Below are positions 25,415 through 34,274 of a DNA stretch of 64,000 nt, piece after piece. The notes under the pieces were generated by a model that saw only the letters and a list, made by a program, of their open reading frames with translations, was not told where the DNA came from and did no database searches. Origin of the DNA: Candidatus Competibacteraceae bacterium (GTDB lineage Bacteria; Pseudomonadota; Gammaproteobacteria; Competibacterales; Competibacteraceae); the NCBI GenBank assembly GCA_016713505.1, contig JADJPA010000001.1:2803501-2867500 (forward strand). The letters run 5' to 3'. The translations under genes and the position numbers were made by a program. Numbering within the stretch: position 1 is the stretch's first letter; each line of letters begins with the position of its first letter.

Positions 25415-25442
25415 AGTGTAGACTTAAAAAATAGAAAGTCAA
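25415..25442 (-). promoter_or_regulatory. Sigma70 promoter with GC-rich discriminator
   Basis: Minus strand TTGACT (25437-25442), 16-base AT-rich spacer, TACACT (25415-25420), then the GC-rich CTGCGCCCC, a discriminator typical of stable-RNA promoters. It points at the candidate RNA and the tRNA-Thr. Confidence 0.75.
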
Positions 25443-25526
25443 GCCTGTTGTTGATTTTTTTGAAATGCTTCGTACTGCCGTTATCGTTGTAGGATTCGCC
25501 AATATCGCCTAAGTCACTTCGTTGTC

Positions 25527-26414
25527 ATGAACACTTCAGAATCATTGATCGCTCGTGACCCCAGCAACGGGTTTTATCCTCACCAAAATCCGGACGCCAT
25601 CACGGTGCTGCTAGGACTGGCGGATGACTTAAAAGCCCAGATCGACGCCCGCAAAGCCCAGTTACATCCTGAATCCGATTTGTGGCCGAAAATACTGGAA
25701 AAAATGCGCGTCGATTGGACGTATCACAGCAACGCCATTGAAGGTTCTACCTTAAGTCGGGGCGACACCTTATTTTTTCTGCAAGAAGGACTGACGGTTG
25801 AGGGAAAGCCGTTTAGGGATTTTTTGGACGCGCGAAATCATGCCGAAGCGATTGATTTACTGTTTGATGTGGTCGCCAGCGCCCGACCGATCAGCGAGGG
25901 GCTGATCAAGGAGATTAATGCGCTGTTGATGAGCGGCGTATCGCATACTCCCGGCCAAAGCCCGATCGGGCAGCCGGTAAAAAAATCTGTTCATGCGGGG
26001 CAGTACAAGCGGCTTCCTAACCATGTTCTCCAACAGGATGGGACGTTGCATCAGTACGTTTTACCGGAGCAAGTGGCCGTACAAATGCAGGAATTAGTGA
26101 ATTGGATCAACGAGCATCGGCCGCCCGATCTTCACCCCATTGTTGTAGCGGGCGCGGCCCATTACAACATGGTGCGCATTCATCCCTTCGACGATGGGAA
26201 CGGTCGAGGGGCGCGTATTCTGATGAATCTCATCTTGCTTAAAGCGGGATTTTTTCCAGCTATCATCCGCCGCGAACAAAAACGAAACTACCTTGAAACT
26301 CTTGCTGTCGCTGATCGGGGCGATATTGACCCGTTTCTAGAATTTGTCGCCAGTCAGTTATTGGAGACGCTGCAAACGGTAAATGAGGATTTTAAGCGGT
26401 TTGGAATTAATTAG
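25527..26414 (+). CDS. Fic-domain AMP transferase with N-terminal inhibitory helix
   Basis: 295 aa. The catalytic motif HPFDDGNGRGAR (His219) is complete, so AMP (or another nucleotide) transfer from the nucleotide to target hydroxyls is expected. The autoinhibitory motif SNAIEG (residues 68-73, fitting [S/T]xxxE[G/N]) lies N-terminal to the Fic core, making it a class II, self-inhibited Fic protein rather than a toxin needing a separate antitoxin. The remaining N-terminus is the usual Fic_N helical region. No partner gene is adjacent. The frame uses more A/T than its neighbours, which is compatible with transfer. Confidence 0.92.
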   Translation: MNTSESLIARDPSNGFYPHQNPDAITVLLGLADDLKAQIDARKAQLHPESDLWPKILEKMRVDWTYHSNAIEGSTLSRGDTLFFLQEGLTVEGKPFRDFLDARNHAEAIDLLFDVVASARPISEGLIKEINALLMSGVSHTPGQSPIGQPVKKSVHAGQYKRLPNHVLQQDGTLHQYVLPEQVAVQMQELVNWINEHRPPDLHPIVVAGAAHYNMVRIHPFDDGNGRGARILMNLILLKAGFFPAIIRREQKRNYLETLAVADRGDIDPFLEFVASQLLETLQTVNEDFKRFGIN

Positions 26415-26432
26415 TTTTGATGGCGCTCCGCC

Positions 26433-27611
26433 TTACCGTTCCGCCCTTGCCGTCACAATATTCTGTCCCGCCGCCCACAGCGCAATATCCTCACGCTTAA
26501 TGGCAGCCGCCATCAGCGCCGGAAACTGATCTGGCGTACAAGCGAAGGACGGCACGCCGAGCGCCGCCAGTTTCGCCGCCAGTTGTCGATCATAGGACGG
26601 CGCGCCTTCGTCGCTTAGCGCCAGCAGGGCTATGAACTGCACCCCGGATTGCACCAGCTCGCTGGCCCGCTGCAACAGGTTTTTCTCGACCCCGCCTTCG
26701 TACAAATCGGAAATCAGCACCACAATGGTATTGCGCGGCTCGCGCACCAGCCCCTGACAATAACCGACCGCGCGGTTGATATCGGTGCCGCCGCCCAGTT
26801 GCACCCCGAACAATACCTCGACCGGATCATCCAGTTGCTCGGTGAGATCGACCACGGCGGTATCGAACACCACCAGATGCGTCTTGACAGCGGGCAGCGA
26901 GGCCATCACCGCGCCGAAAATGCTCGAATACACCACCGATGAGGCCATCGACCCACTTTGATCGATGCACAAAATCACCTCGCGCTGGGTGCGGCGGGCT
27001 TTGCGGCCGTAGCCGACCAGCGTTTCGGGGATGATGCTTTGATGTTCTTGCTGCCAGTGGCGCAGATTGGCGCGGATGGTGCGGTTCCAGTCGATTTCGG
27101 CGTGACGCGGACGGCGGTTGCGTTCGGCCCGATTCAACGCGCCAGTCACCGCGCTGCGCAGCGGCTCTTCCAGCTTCTTCATCAGTGCATCGACCACCTT
27201 GCGCACCACCAGCCGGGCTGTGTCGCGGGTCTTGGCCGGGATGATGCCGCGCAGGGACATCAAAGTCGCCACCAGATGCACGTCCGGCTGCACCGCCTGT
27301 AGCATTTCCGGCTGGAACAACATGTTTTTCAGATCGAGCCGCTCGAAGGCATCTTTCTGCATCACCTGCACCACCGAACCGGGAAAATAGCGGCGGATGT
27401 CGTCTAGCCAGCGGGCGACGCGCGGCGAGGATGCGCTGCTGCCACCGCGCAGACCGCCGGGGCCATCGGCGTCATACAGCGCGGTCAGGGCGCGGTCGAT
27501 GTTCAGCGCATCGCCGTTTAACGAAACGCCGCAGGCATCCTGAGCCGGTTCGCCCAGCACCAGCCGCCAGCGTTGCAGACGGGCGTCGTTCGCGGCAGCA
27601 GGGGCATTCAT
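26433..27611 (-). CDS. VWA-domain protein, YehP-like
   Basis: 392 aa. The C-terminal half is a von Willebrand A domain with an intact MIDAS: CIDQSGSMASS (Asp217, Ser219, Ser221) and the downstream GGGTDINRAV. The N-terminal half is helical and resembles CoxE/YehP-type partners of MoxR ATPases. In such pairs the ATPase is thought to remodel or metallate a client that the VWA protein recruits. Its ATG overlaps the DUF5682 stop (TAATG), and it is the last gene of the operon. Confidence 0.88.
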   Translation of the reverse strand: MNAPAAANDARLQRWRLVLGEPAQDACGVSLNGDALNIDRALTALYDADGPGGLRGGSSASSPRVARWLDDIRRYFPGSVVQVMQKDAFERLDLKNMLFQPEMLQAVQPDVHLVATLMSLRGIIPAKTRDTARLVVRKVVDALMKKLEEPLRSAVTGALNRAERNRRPRHAEIDWNRTIRANLRHWQQEHQSIIPETLVGYGRKARRTQREVILCIDQSGSMASSVVYSSIFGAVMASLPAVKTHLVVFDTAVVDLTEQLDDPVEVLFGVQLGGGTDINRAVGYCQGLVREPRNTIVVLISDLYEGGVEKNLLQRASELVQSGVQFIALLALSDEGAPSYDRQLAAKLAALGVPSFACTPDQFPALMAAAIKREDIALWAAGQNIVTARAER

Positions 27612-29914
27612 TAGCTGACTCCCAACAGTTGGCGGAACAGCGGCAACACCCGTTCAGCGCGTTCCTGATCCCAATCCGGCCGCGCGCTGACGGCTGCAAC
27701 GGCGGCATCCGGCCGAGCGGCGCGCTCACCGAGCTGGCGGCGTTCGGGCGCGTTGAAACCGGCGAAGGCGCGGCGCAGCAGCGGCAAAATTTGCTGAAAG
27801 CGATCTTCGCTCAACGCCGTCAGCCAGCCATCAACCAGCGTCCACAGTTGATCGTCGTGCAGCAGCACCAGCCCGCTTTGATTCAAAAACCCGTCCAGCC
27901 AGGCCGCCGCCAGCGCCGGTTCATTGCCGGGCGATAGCGCCTGACTCATGTGCAGGGCGGCCGCATCCGCCGAGGCGATTTGCTCGTCGAACAGCAGCCG
28001 CGCCGCCAGGCCACCCAGCAGGCCGTGGGCGTTGGGCAACCCCGCCACCCGCGTCAGCGCCTGCAACCAGTCGTCGCGTAATGCCTCATCCGCCAGCAGC
28101 CGCACCGCCTGATGGGTGGCGGCGATGGCCTCGCGCAGAATCTGCGCCGCGTCGTCATCCAGCGCGGTACACGCGCCGGGCAGACCAATCGCCGCTCGTG
28201 GAATCAAACCTTTGAGCACCTGCTCGACCATGCCGACATCGGTCTGGCGGACGTTGCCGTAACGCGCTACGGTGACCAGCGGCGGAATCGCGCCTAGCAA
28301 TTGCACCAGATCGCTGGCCACCGCCGCTAAATCTTCCAAGGCTTGTGTGACCGGCGCGATGGCGGTTGGCAAATCGGCCAGCAACACCCGATGGACCAGA
28401 TCGGCCAGCGGCGGCAGGGCGGTGAATGCGCGCGCCTGATCGACGGCTTTGGCGCTGGCGGCGTCTTCGACGGTATTGCCCCAGCGGCTGGCTTCAATCA
28501 CGGCGATGGCCAGCGCCGGTTCCCATTGCAGCGTCCACAGTTCGTGGAAACTGCCCTTCGCGCCGCGTCCGGTGCGCTGGGGTTTGCCCCAGGGAATTGC
28601 CAGCAGCGTTAACCGATGCAACAGATGACTGCGCGCCAGATCGGTCGGCTCGCGCAAATCCAGATCAAGCGTCCGATCTACTGCTTCCACTTTGAGGCGC
28701 AGGCGTTTTTGCTGCTGGTTGAGATCGTGTTGCAGCGGCACCAGCGGCGCGCTGGCGGGAATCCGACCAAGCCGATCCCCGACGGTCAGGGCGCGGTTGA
28801 TCAGCCGCATCGGGGCAGCATCGCCCATGCACACCACAGTTTGTAATGCCTCGTTGAGTTCGTCCAAACCGGGTTGCGGCCGTTCACGCAAGGCTGCCAG
28901 GGTTTCAGCCAGCCGCACCGCTTCGATGATATGAGCCGAGGAACAATCCAGCCCTTCCTCGCGGAACAGCCGCGCCGCCCGCGCCAGCCAGCCGACCGCT
29001 CGTTGTTCCGGTGGCGATTGCCACAAATGTTCGTACCAACCGGGCGAAGTCACACCCGCGCCGTAACCGCTGGCGCTGCTGAGGTTGCGATACGACCACG
29101 GCGCCCAGGTGGCGGCGACCTTGACGCGAGGCAAGCCCTTGAGCAAGTCATTGTCGGCTTTGGCGGAGGGCAATTCGGTCAGCGCCGGGACATGCCACGC
29201 GCCGCAGACCACGGCGATGCGGCTAAAGCCGTCTTTTTGCGCCTGCCGCAGACATTTGCGCATGTGCGCCTCACGCAGAATTTCGCGCTGTTGCGCCGCC
29301 GCCGAGCGTTCCGGGCCGGGCGTTTCCGCCCGCACCGTGGTCATCGCCTCGCGGATGGCGGCGAACAACTCCAGGCTGTTGCTCCGTTCCTCAACCAGAT
29401 GATTCCACCAGCTTTCGCCGTCGCCATAACCGGCGGCGCGGCCCAGCCAGTCGAGCGGATCGAGTCGGGGATCGGTTTTCGACGTTTCGCCATGCTCGGC
29501 CTCGATTTCAGCTTCATTCACCGCTTCCGCCGAATCGTCGCCCGCTTCCGCCGCATCCGCCGCGACGGTTTCCGGTTCCGGCGGCACGAGGGCGAATTGA
29601 TGGCTCATCGGCAAATCGATGAAGCGGGTCGGGATGCCGTGCGCCAGGCCGTAATGCAGTGCGTTCCATTCCGGCGAAAACACCGCGAAGGGATAAAACG
29701 CCGCCTGGCGGGAATCGTCCGGGTTGTAGACCAGCAGCGCGACCGGCGGCTCCAGATCGGCGTCGGCCATGATCGGCAACACCGCCTCGCCTTCCGGTGG
29801 GCCTTCGACCAGCAGGCAGTCGGGCTGCAAACGCTCCAGCGCCTGGATCAGACTGCGGGCGCAACCCGGCCCATGATGGCGGATGCCGAAGAGGTAGAAG
29901 GGGGTGTTGGTCAT
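27611..29914 (-). CDS. DUF5682-family protein, YehM-like
   Basis: 767 aa from ATG 29914 (a TTG at 29923 is the only nearby alternative). The N-terminus FGIRHHGPGCARSL followed by CLLVEGPPEGE is the hallmark of DUF5682, and VCGAWHVPALTELP near residues 235-248 recalls the TraB/PrgY-like fold. An acidic insert lies near residues 120-150. The molecular function is unknown; in E. coli a similar protein sits between a MoxR ATPase and a VWA protein. It begins 23 bases after the restriction-modification gene that separates it from MoxR. Confidence 0.83.
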   Translation of the reverse strand: MTNTPFYLFGIRHHGPGCARSLIQALERLQPDCLLVEGPPEGEAVLPIMADADLEPPVALLVYNPDDSRQAAFYPFAVFSPEWNALHYGLAHGIPTRFIDLPMSHQFALVPPEPETVAADAAEAGDDSAEAVNEAEIEAEHGETSKTDPRLDPLDWLGRAAGYGDGESWWNHLVEERSNSLELFAAIREAMTTVRAETPGPERSAAAQQREILREAHMRKCLRQAQKDGFSRIAVVCGAWHVPALTELPSAKADNDLLKGLPRVKVAATWAPWSYRNLSSASGYGAGVTSPGWYEHLWQSPPEQRAVGWLARAARLFREEGLDCSSAHIIEAVRLAETLAALRERPQPGLDELNEALQTVVCMGDAAPMRLINRALTVGDRLGRIPASAPLVPLQHDLNQQQKRLRLKVEAVDRTLDLDLREPTDLARSHLLHRLTLLAIPWGKPQRTGRGAKGSFHELWTLQWEPALAIAVIEASRWGNTVEDAASAKAVDQARAFTALPPLADLVHRVLLADLPTAIAPVTQALEDLAAVASDLVQLLGAIPPLVTVARYGNVRQTDVGMVEQVLKGLIPRAAIGLPGACTALDDDAAQILREAIAATHQAVRLLADEALRDDWLQALTRVAGLPNAHGLLGGLAARLLFDEQIASADAAALHMSQALSPGNEPALAAAWLDGFLNQSGLVLLHDDQLWTLVDGWLTALSEDRFQQILPLLRRAFAGFNAPERRQLGERAARPDAAVAAVSARPDWDQERAERVLPLFRQLLGVS

Positions 29915-29937
29915 ATTTATCAACAGCGCGCTTGCAT

Positions 29938-31593
29938 CTACCGGAGTAACCTGTCTGAGAGTGAATACGGCCCTAGGAACCGCTCACCATTGAAATGAAT
30001 CAGATGTGAGGGAGCGTCGGCCACCCACACTTCGGTTTCCCAGGCTATTTCGCCAAGATAGCGACCCATGATGGATCGATTTGGAAAGGCGGTTACATAG
30101 ACCAGCCCGGCGGTTGACTCAGCGAACAGCCGAGCTAATTCGGTATGCCGTTTGCCATTAACTGGCCCATGACTGGTGACGCACTCCACCAATAAAAGCC
30201 AGTTTTTCTCAGCACAGTACAACACCACATCCGGCATTTTGCCGTGGGAATCCACCTTGATCCCTAACTCGGCCAAAAGAAGAGCGTCAAAGTATCCCCA
30301 CTTGTCGCCGGTATCCCCAGCATAAACCAGCGAACTACCCGGTACGAAGCGTGGTGCGAATTCTTTAATGATCGCCCGGATCAGCTCGTTGTGTTTGCCG
30401 GGAGTCAGGGTAATTCGTTTACCGTGTACAACCTCAACCGGGGTGTAGTTCTGCTCGCGTTCCTTTGCGTAGCGCGCAGCCAGCGTCTCGCGCGCAGCAA
30501 GATAGACTTTTAGGTTATCGGGCCACTGCGACGTACCGAAATTACGCAGCAAAGTAAGAGCAACTGGTTCGATCTGATAGACGGCTTTTGGGCTGTTTAC
30601 CGGCCTGTCAGGTTTGTCCGGATTGTAAAGGGCAAGGCCCGCATCCACGAACTGGTGCATGGTCTGACGCCGCACGGTCTCGCGGGTGTTTGGCGCATAA
30701 TCTTTGGCGTAGTGTTCCCGCGCCCAATCCATGATCGGAGTAATGCCCATGAGTGGATTTTCGGTCGGATCATCCGGGAATACGATCCGGTCGAATGCGT
30801 GCTGATAGGTGGAAACGTCGGTGAAAGTACTATCGGTCGAAGTCGAAATTGTCACCGGCCCCTGATGACCATCCCGTTCCAGAAGGATAATAAGATTCTC
30901 CTGTAGCACCGCATCATCCTTAAATATCCTGCTACGCGACTCAAATAAATGCAGGTGGCGCAGCGCTGTCCGCCCAAGAATAAAATGGCGGAACGGACGG
31001 TAATAAGGCTCATTGCAGAAACTGCGCGGAATAATCGCCACAATCTGTCCACCCGGCGCAAGTCGGGCGATGGCTAAAGCGACAAAGGCCGAATATAGGT
31101 TCACCGTCTCAATACCAACTCGGCGCAAGTCCAGCCGATGTGCGGAATGGCTGTGCAGCTTCTTATAGGGCGGATTGAGAATAGCGTGAGTGTATAGGTT
31201 TAGCGAAGATGACTTTTCATCACAAAGAGCTTCAGCACTTTTATGAATAAAATCCTCGCCAAAAATAGTCGCGTTAAAATTTTCACTATGTCTATATCTT
31301 TTAAAAAGATCGCTCAGACTAGCATGTAATGTTTGATCGATTTCAAATGCTTCTACGTTGATACGATCAAAATGCAAATTATTGGCAAGCCAGCGATCAA
31401 GAAATGCGGCCGAGAGTGCGCCAATGCCAGCCCCGGCATCGAGCAGACAGCAATGACCACCAACATCCGCAAAGAGATTCGCCATGAAAACCGCGATTCT
31501 TTCTGGCGTGAAAAATTGACCAAGTTGCGATTTCTTTTTTACCTCAGTGCTCTTGGAAAGCTCTTGCCTTTTTTCTTTGATTGCAAAGAGCAT
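29938..31593 (-). CDS. Fused adenine DNA methyltransferase-BsuBI/PstI-type restriction endonuclease
   Basis: 551 aa. The N-terminal methyltransferase has GQFFTP (residues 25-30, motif X), LDAGAGIGAL (51-60, motif I, SAM binding) and NPPYKK (140-145, motif IV of N6-adenine enzymes). The C-terminal 130 residues match the BsuBI/PstI endonuclease core: GDTGDKW (from 426), MPDVVLY (Asp455) and LLVECVTSHGP (Glu470), a PD-ExK-like site. BsuBI and PstI are separate proteins beside their methylases; here both activities are in one chain. The gene is more A/T-rich, especially its 5' part (31,150-31,600), than the genes on either side. It interrupts an otherwise overlapping operon, which points to insertion. 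AGAAGG serves as ribosome site. Confidence 0.85.
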   Translation of the reverse strand: MLFAIKEKRQELSKSTEVKKKSQLGQFFTPERIAVFMANLFADVGGHCCLLDAGAGIGALSAAFLDRWLANNLHFDRINVEAFEIDQTLHASLSDLFKRYRHSENFNATIFGEDFIHKSAEALCDEKSSSLNLYTHAILNPPYKKLHSHSAHRLDLRRVGIETVNLYSAFVALAIARLAPGGQIVAIIPRSFCNEPYYRPFRHFILGRTALRHLHLFESRSRIFKDDAVLQENLIILLERDGHQGPVTISTSTDSTFTDVSTYQHAFDRIVFPDDPTENPLMGITPIMDWAREHYAKDYAPNTRETVRRQTMHQFVDAGLALYNPDKPDRPVNSPKAVYQIEPVALTLLRNFGTSQWPDNLKVYLAARETLAARYAKEREQNYTPVEVVHGKRITLTPGKHNELIRAIIKEFAPRFVPGSSLVYAGDTGDKWGYFDALLLAELGIKVDSHGKMPDVVLYCAEKNWLLLVECVTSHGPVNGKRHTELARLFAESTAGLVYVTAFPNRSIMGRYLGEIAWETEVWVADAPSHLIHFNGERFLGPYSLSDRLLR

Positions 31594-31653
31594 GATTGGG
31601 CCTTCTATATGATTCTATTCATTAAACTCTTATTTCGCAGAATAATGGATCAG

Positions 31654-32733
31654 CTACTCAAACTCCCGACACGCGCGATACAAATCCTTCCAATCGCCGC
31701 GTTCTTTCATCACCGTTTCCTGATACTCGCGCCAGACCACCGCATCCTGCACCGGGTCTTTGACGATGGCCCCGACCAGGCTGGCGGCGATGTCCCTGGC
31801 GTGCAAAATGCCGTCGCCGAAATGCCCGGCCAGCGCCATGCCGCTATTAATCACCGAGATCGCTTCCGCCGTGCTCAGGGTGGCGCTAGAGGTTTTCAGC
31901 TTGGTCTTGCCGTCCTCGGTCTGGCCGTTGCGCAGTTCGCGGAAGATTTGCACCACCCGGCGGACTTCCTTCAAGGCAGGCGGTTCGCCGGGCAATTGCA
32001 GGGCGCGACCCAGTTCGCTAACCCGTTTGGAGACGATGGCGACTTCTTCCTCCTCGGTGGCGGGCGTCGGCAGCACCACGGTATTGAAGCGACGTTTGAG
32101 GGCGCTGGAGAGTTCGTTGATACCTTTGTCGCGGTTATTGGCGGTGGCGATGACGTTGAAGCCACGCACCGCCTGCACTTCCATCCCTAACTCCGGGATC
32201 GGCAACGACTTTTCGGACAAAATGGTGATCAGCGTATCCTGCACGTCGGCGGGAATGCGGGTCAGTTCCTCGACGCGGGCGGTTTTGCCCAGTTCCATCG
32301 CCCGCATCAGCGGACTCGGCACCAGTGCCTCTTTCGACGGGCCTTTCGACAGCAGTTGCGCGTAATTCCAGCCATAGCGCAGTTGTTCCTCGCTGGTGCC
32401 CGCCGTGCCTTGAATCAGCATGGTCGAATCGCCGCTGATCGCCGCCGCCAGATGCTCCGACACCCAGGATTTCGCCGTGCCCGGCACCCCGAACAGCAGC
32501 AGCGCCCGGTCGGTGGTCAGCGTGGACACGGCGGTTTCCATCAACCGCCGGTTGCCGATGTACTTGGCGCTGATGGTGAAACCGTTATCGAGTTTGCCGC
32601 CCATCAAATAGGTGACGACCGCCCACGGTGACAATGCCCAGTGGGCGGGCCGCTCGCGGTTATCGGCCTGTTGCAGCGCGGCCAGTTCTTCGGCAAATTG
32701 AGATTCGGCGTGTTCGCGCAGGATTTCGCTCAT
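31654..32733 (-). CDS. MoxR-family AAA+ ATPase, YehL-like
   Basis: 359 aa. Walker A is FGVPGTAKSW, Walker B/sensor region RVEELTRIPADVQDTLI, and sensor 1 lies in FNVIATANNRDKGIN, the MoxR pattern. MoxR ATPases work with VWA-domain proteins as chaperone-like assembly factors. Its ATG overlaps the DUF5691 stop (ATGA). The gene that should follow in the coupled series (DUF5682) is displaced by the methylase-endonuclease gene. Together the set resembles E. coli yehLMPQ. Confidence 0.92.
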   Translation of the reverse strand: MSEILREHAESQFAEELAALQQADNRERPAHWALSPWAVVTYLMGGKLDNGFTISAKYIGNRRLMETAVSTLTTDRALLLFGVPGTAKSWVSEHLAAAISGDSTMLIQGTAGTSEEQLRYGWNYAQLLSKGPSKEALVPSPLMRAMELGKTARVEELTRIPADVQDTLITILSEKSLPIPELGMEVQAVRGFNVIATANNRDKGINELSSALKRRFNTVVLPTPATEEEEVAIVSKRVSELGRALQLPGEPPALKEVRRVVQIFRELRNGQTEDGKTKLKTSSATLSTAEAISVINSGMALAGHFGDGILHARDIAASLVGAIVKDPVQDAVVWREYQETVMKERGDWKDLYRACREFE

Positions 32734-34274
32734 GAGGGGTTCCGTGGACTGGGAGGCCGATGGAGAGTTTTGCGCAGTTCCGCGATAGCGATCACGCGCG
32801 CCACCGTTTCACTGAAATACTGGGCCCGCGGCTGGTCGATAGGCCAGTTCCGCCCGGCTTCGTCGAGCAGCTCGACGGGAATCTGGCAGATGAAGTCAGG
32901 TAACGCCTTGCGCAGCGAATAATCCCATCTGGCGTTGTCGCTGGCTGCTTCGATGGCGGCGTTTTGCAGCACTTGGCGGGAGAAATCAGCCGAGCAAGGC
33001 GCACCGTCCTGCACGATCCGACTCAACCATTCGCCGATTCCGCCCCGACGGGTTTTTTTGAGCAGGTCGAGCCAGTGACTTTCGCGTTGCGCCGCCGGCA
33101 ACTGGGTGAGCCATTCGAAGAGATCGACGGCCAGACCGGGAAGTTTGCGTTCCGCCAAAAAGGCTTCGGCCCAGGCCGGCTGGCCGCCACGCGCCAGCGC
33201 TTCGTTCCAGGCCCTGAAAATCGCCTCGCTCCAATCGGTTTTTTTAGCCCACTTCACCAGATCGGCGGGCGATAGTCTGGTATGGGCTGACCACCAGGCC
33301 AGTGGTACGGCGCGGGCGATCTGATACAGCCACCACGCCCGCTCTCCGAGCGGTTCACTTTTGACGCGGCTTTCTTCGATGGCGTCGGCTTTCCAATCCG
33401 CCTCGAAAGCGGCCGGCGGCTCGATGTTCCAGACTTGACGGAGCAGCTTGCGCTCGTGGGTCAGGCAGGCCGCGAGTCGGGCGGTCATACGGCCGACGTA
33501 GCGGCTGCCCGGCAAGCGCGCCAGCAGGTTGGCGGCCAGCAGCCGAACTTCCTTGCCGCGGTCGGTCAGCCGTTGTTCCAAAAAATCCTCGTCCGCCGGA
33601 TCGAGACCGACCGCGAACGGTTCGAGCAGGGTCAGGCGCTCGCGGGCGTCCAGTTCCACCAGCGCCTTATCGAACAATGCTCTAGCCAAGACCGGATCAC
33701 GGCCACGCAATCGCTTCAAAAACGCTTTACGAGCCTCTAGCGTCCCCTGTTCCCAGAGCGCCAAATCCGGCTCGCCATCGCTGGTTTGTAGGGCGTAAGC
33801 CCAATCGGGCTGCCATTGCGCCAGCCACCGACCGCGCTGGCCGAGCACCTCCAACAGCGCGGGTTGCAGCACCGGCGTTTTGTGGGCGAGGGCCAAAGCG
33901 GCGGGCAACAGCCTGGGCGGTAAGGTCGCGCCGTTTTCGGCGAGCTTGCACAAGGCTTCCTCACGCAGGCGGTCAGGGCCGTCTTGGAAAATCTCGCCCA
34001 ATGCGGAAATCCATTTCGGGTCAGTCACAGCGGGATACGGTTCCGAGGCACTGGCCTGCGGCGTATCGACGCTAAACAGCGCCGGCATGAAACCGGCGTC
34101 GGCGCAGGCCGCCAGGATGCCGGCGCGGCGCAGCATGTTGATTTCCAGCGCGCCGTCAGCGGGACTGACGGCTTCCAATAACTCACCAAGCGCGCCATCC
34201 AATGCGGCCAACACCGGCGGCCGGCGCTCCGTGCCGAGTAAGGCTTGCGTGGCGAGTTCCTGCAAAGGATTCAC
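32730..34274 (-). CDS. DUF5691-family helical-repeat protein
   Basis: 514 aa from GTG 34274, which overlaps the SWIM gene's stop as GTGA. The start NPLQELATQALLGTERRPP is the usual N-terminus of DUF5691 proteins. The rest is a series of helices rich in Leu, Ala, Trp and Arg (LLAANLLARLPGSRYVGRM; AWWLYQIARAVPLAWWSAH), as in an alpha-solenoid. No catalytic motif is seen. Proteins of this family recur beside SWIM and MoxR genes, so a scaffold or client-binding role is likely but unproven. Confidence 0.8.
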   Translation of the reverse strand: MNPLQELATQALLGTERRPPVLAALDGALGELLEAVSPADGALEINMLRRAGILAACADAGFMPALFSVDTPQASASEPYPAVTDPKWISALGEIFQDGPDRLREEALCKLAENGATLPPRLLPAALALAHKTPVLQPALLEVLGQRGRWLAQWQPDWAYALQTSDGEPDLALWEQGTLEARKAFLKRLRGRDPVLARALFDKALVELDARERLTLLEPFAVGLDPADEDFLEQRLTDRGKEVRLLAANLLARLPGSRYVGRMTARLAACLTHERKLLRQVWNIEPPAAFEADWKADAIEESRVKSEPLGERAWWLYQIARAVPLAWWSAHTRLSPADLVKWAKKTDWSEAIFRAWNEALARGGQPAWAEAFLAERKLPGLAVDLFEWLTQLPAAQRESHWLDLLKKTRRGGIGEWLSRIVQDGAPCSADFSRQVLQNAAIEAASDNARWDYSLRKALPDFICQIPVELLDEAGRNWPIDQPRAQYFSETVARVIAIAELRKTLHRPPSPRNPS

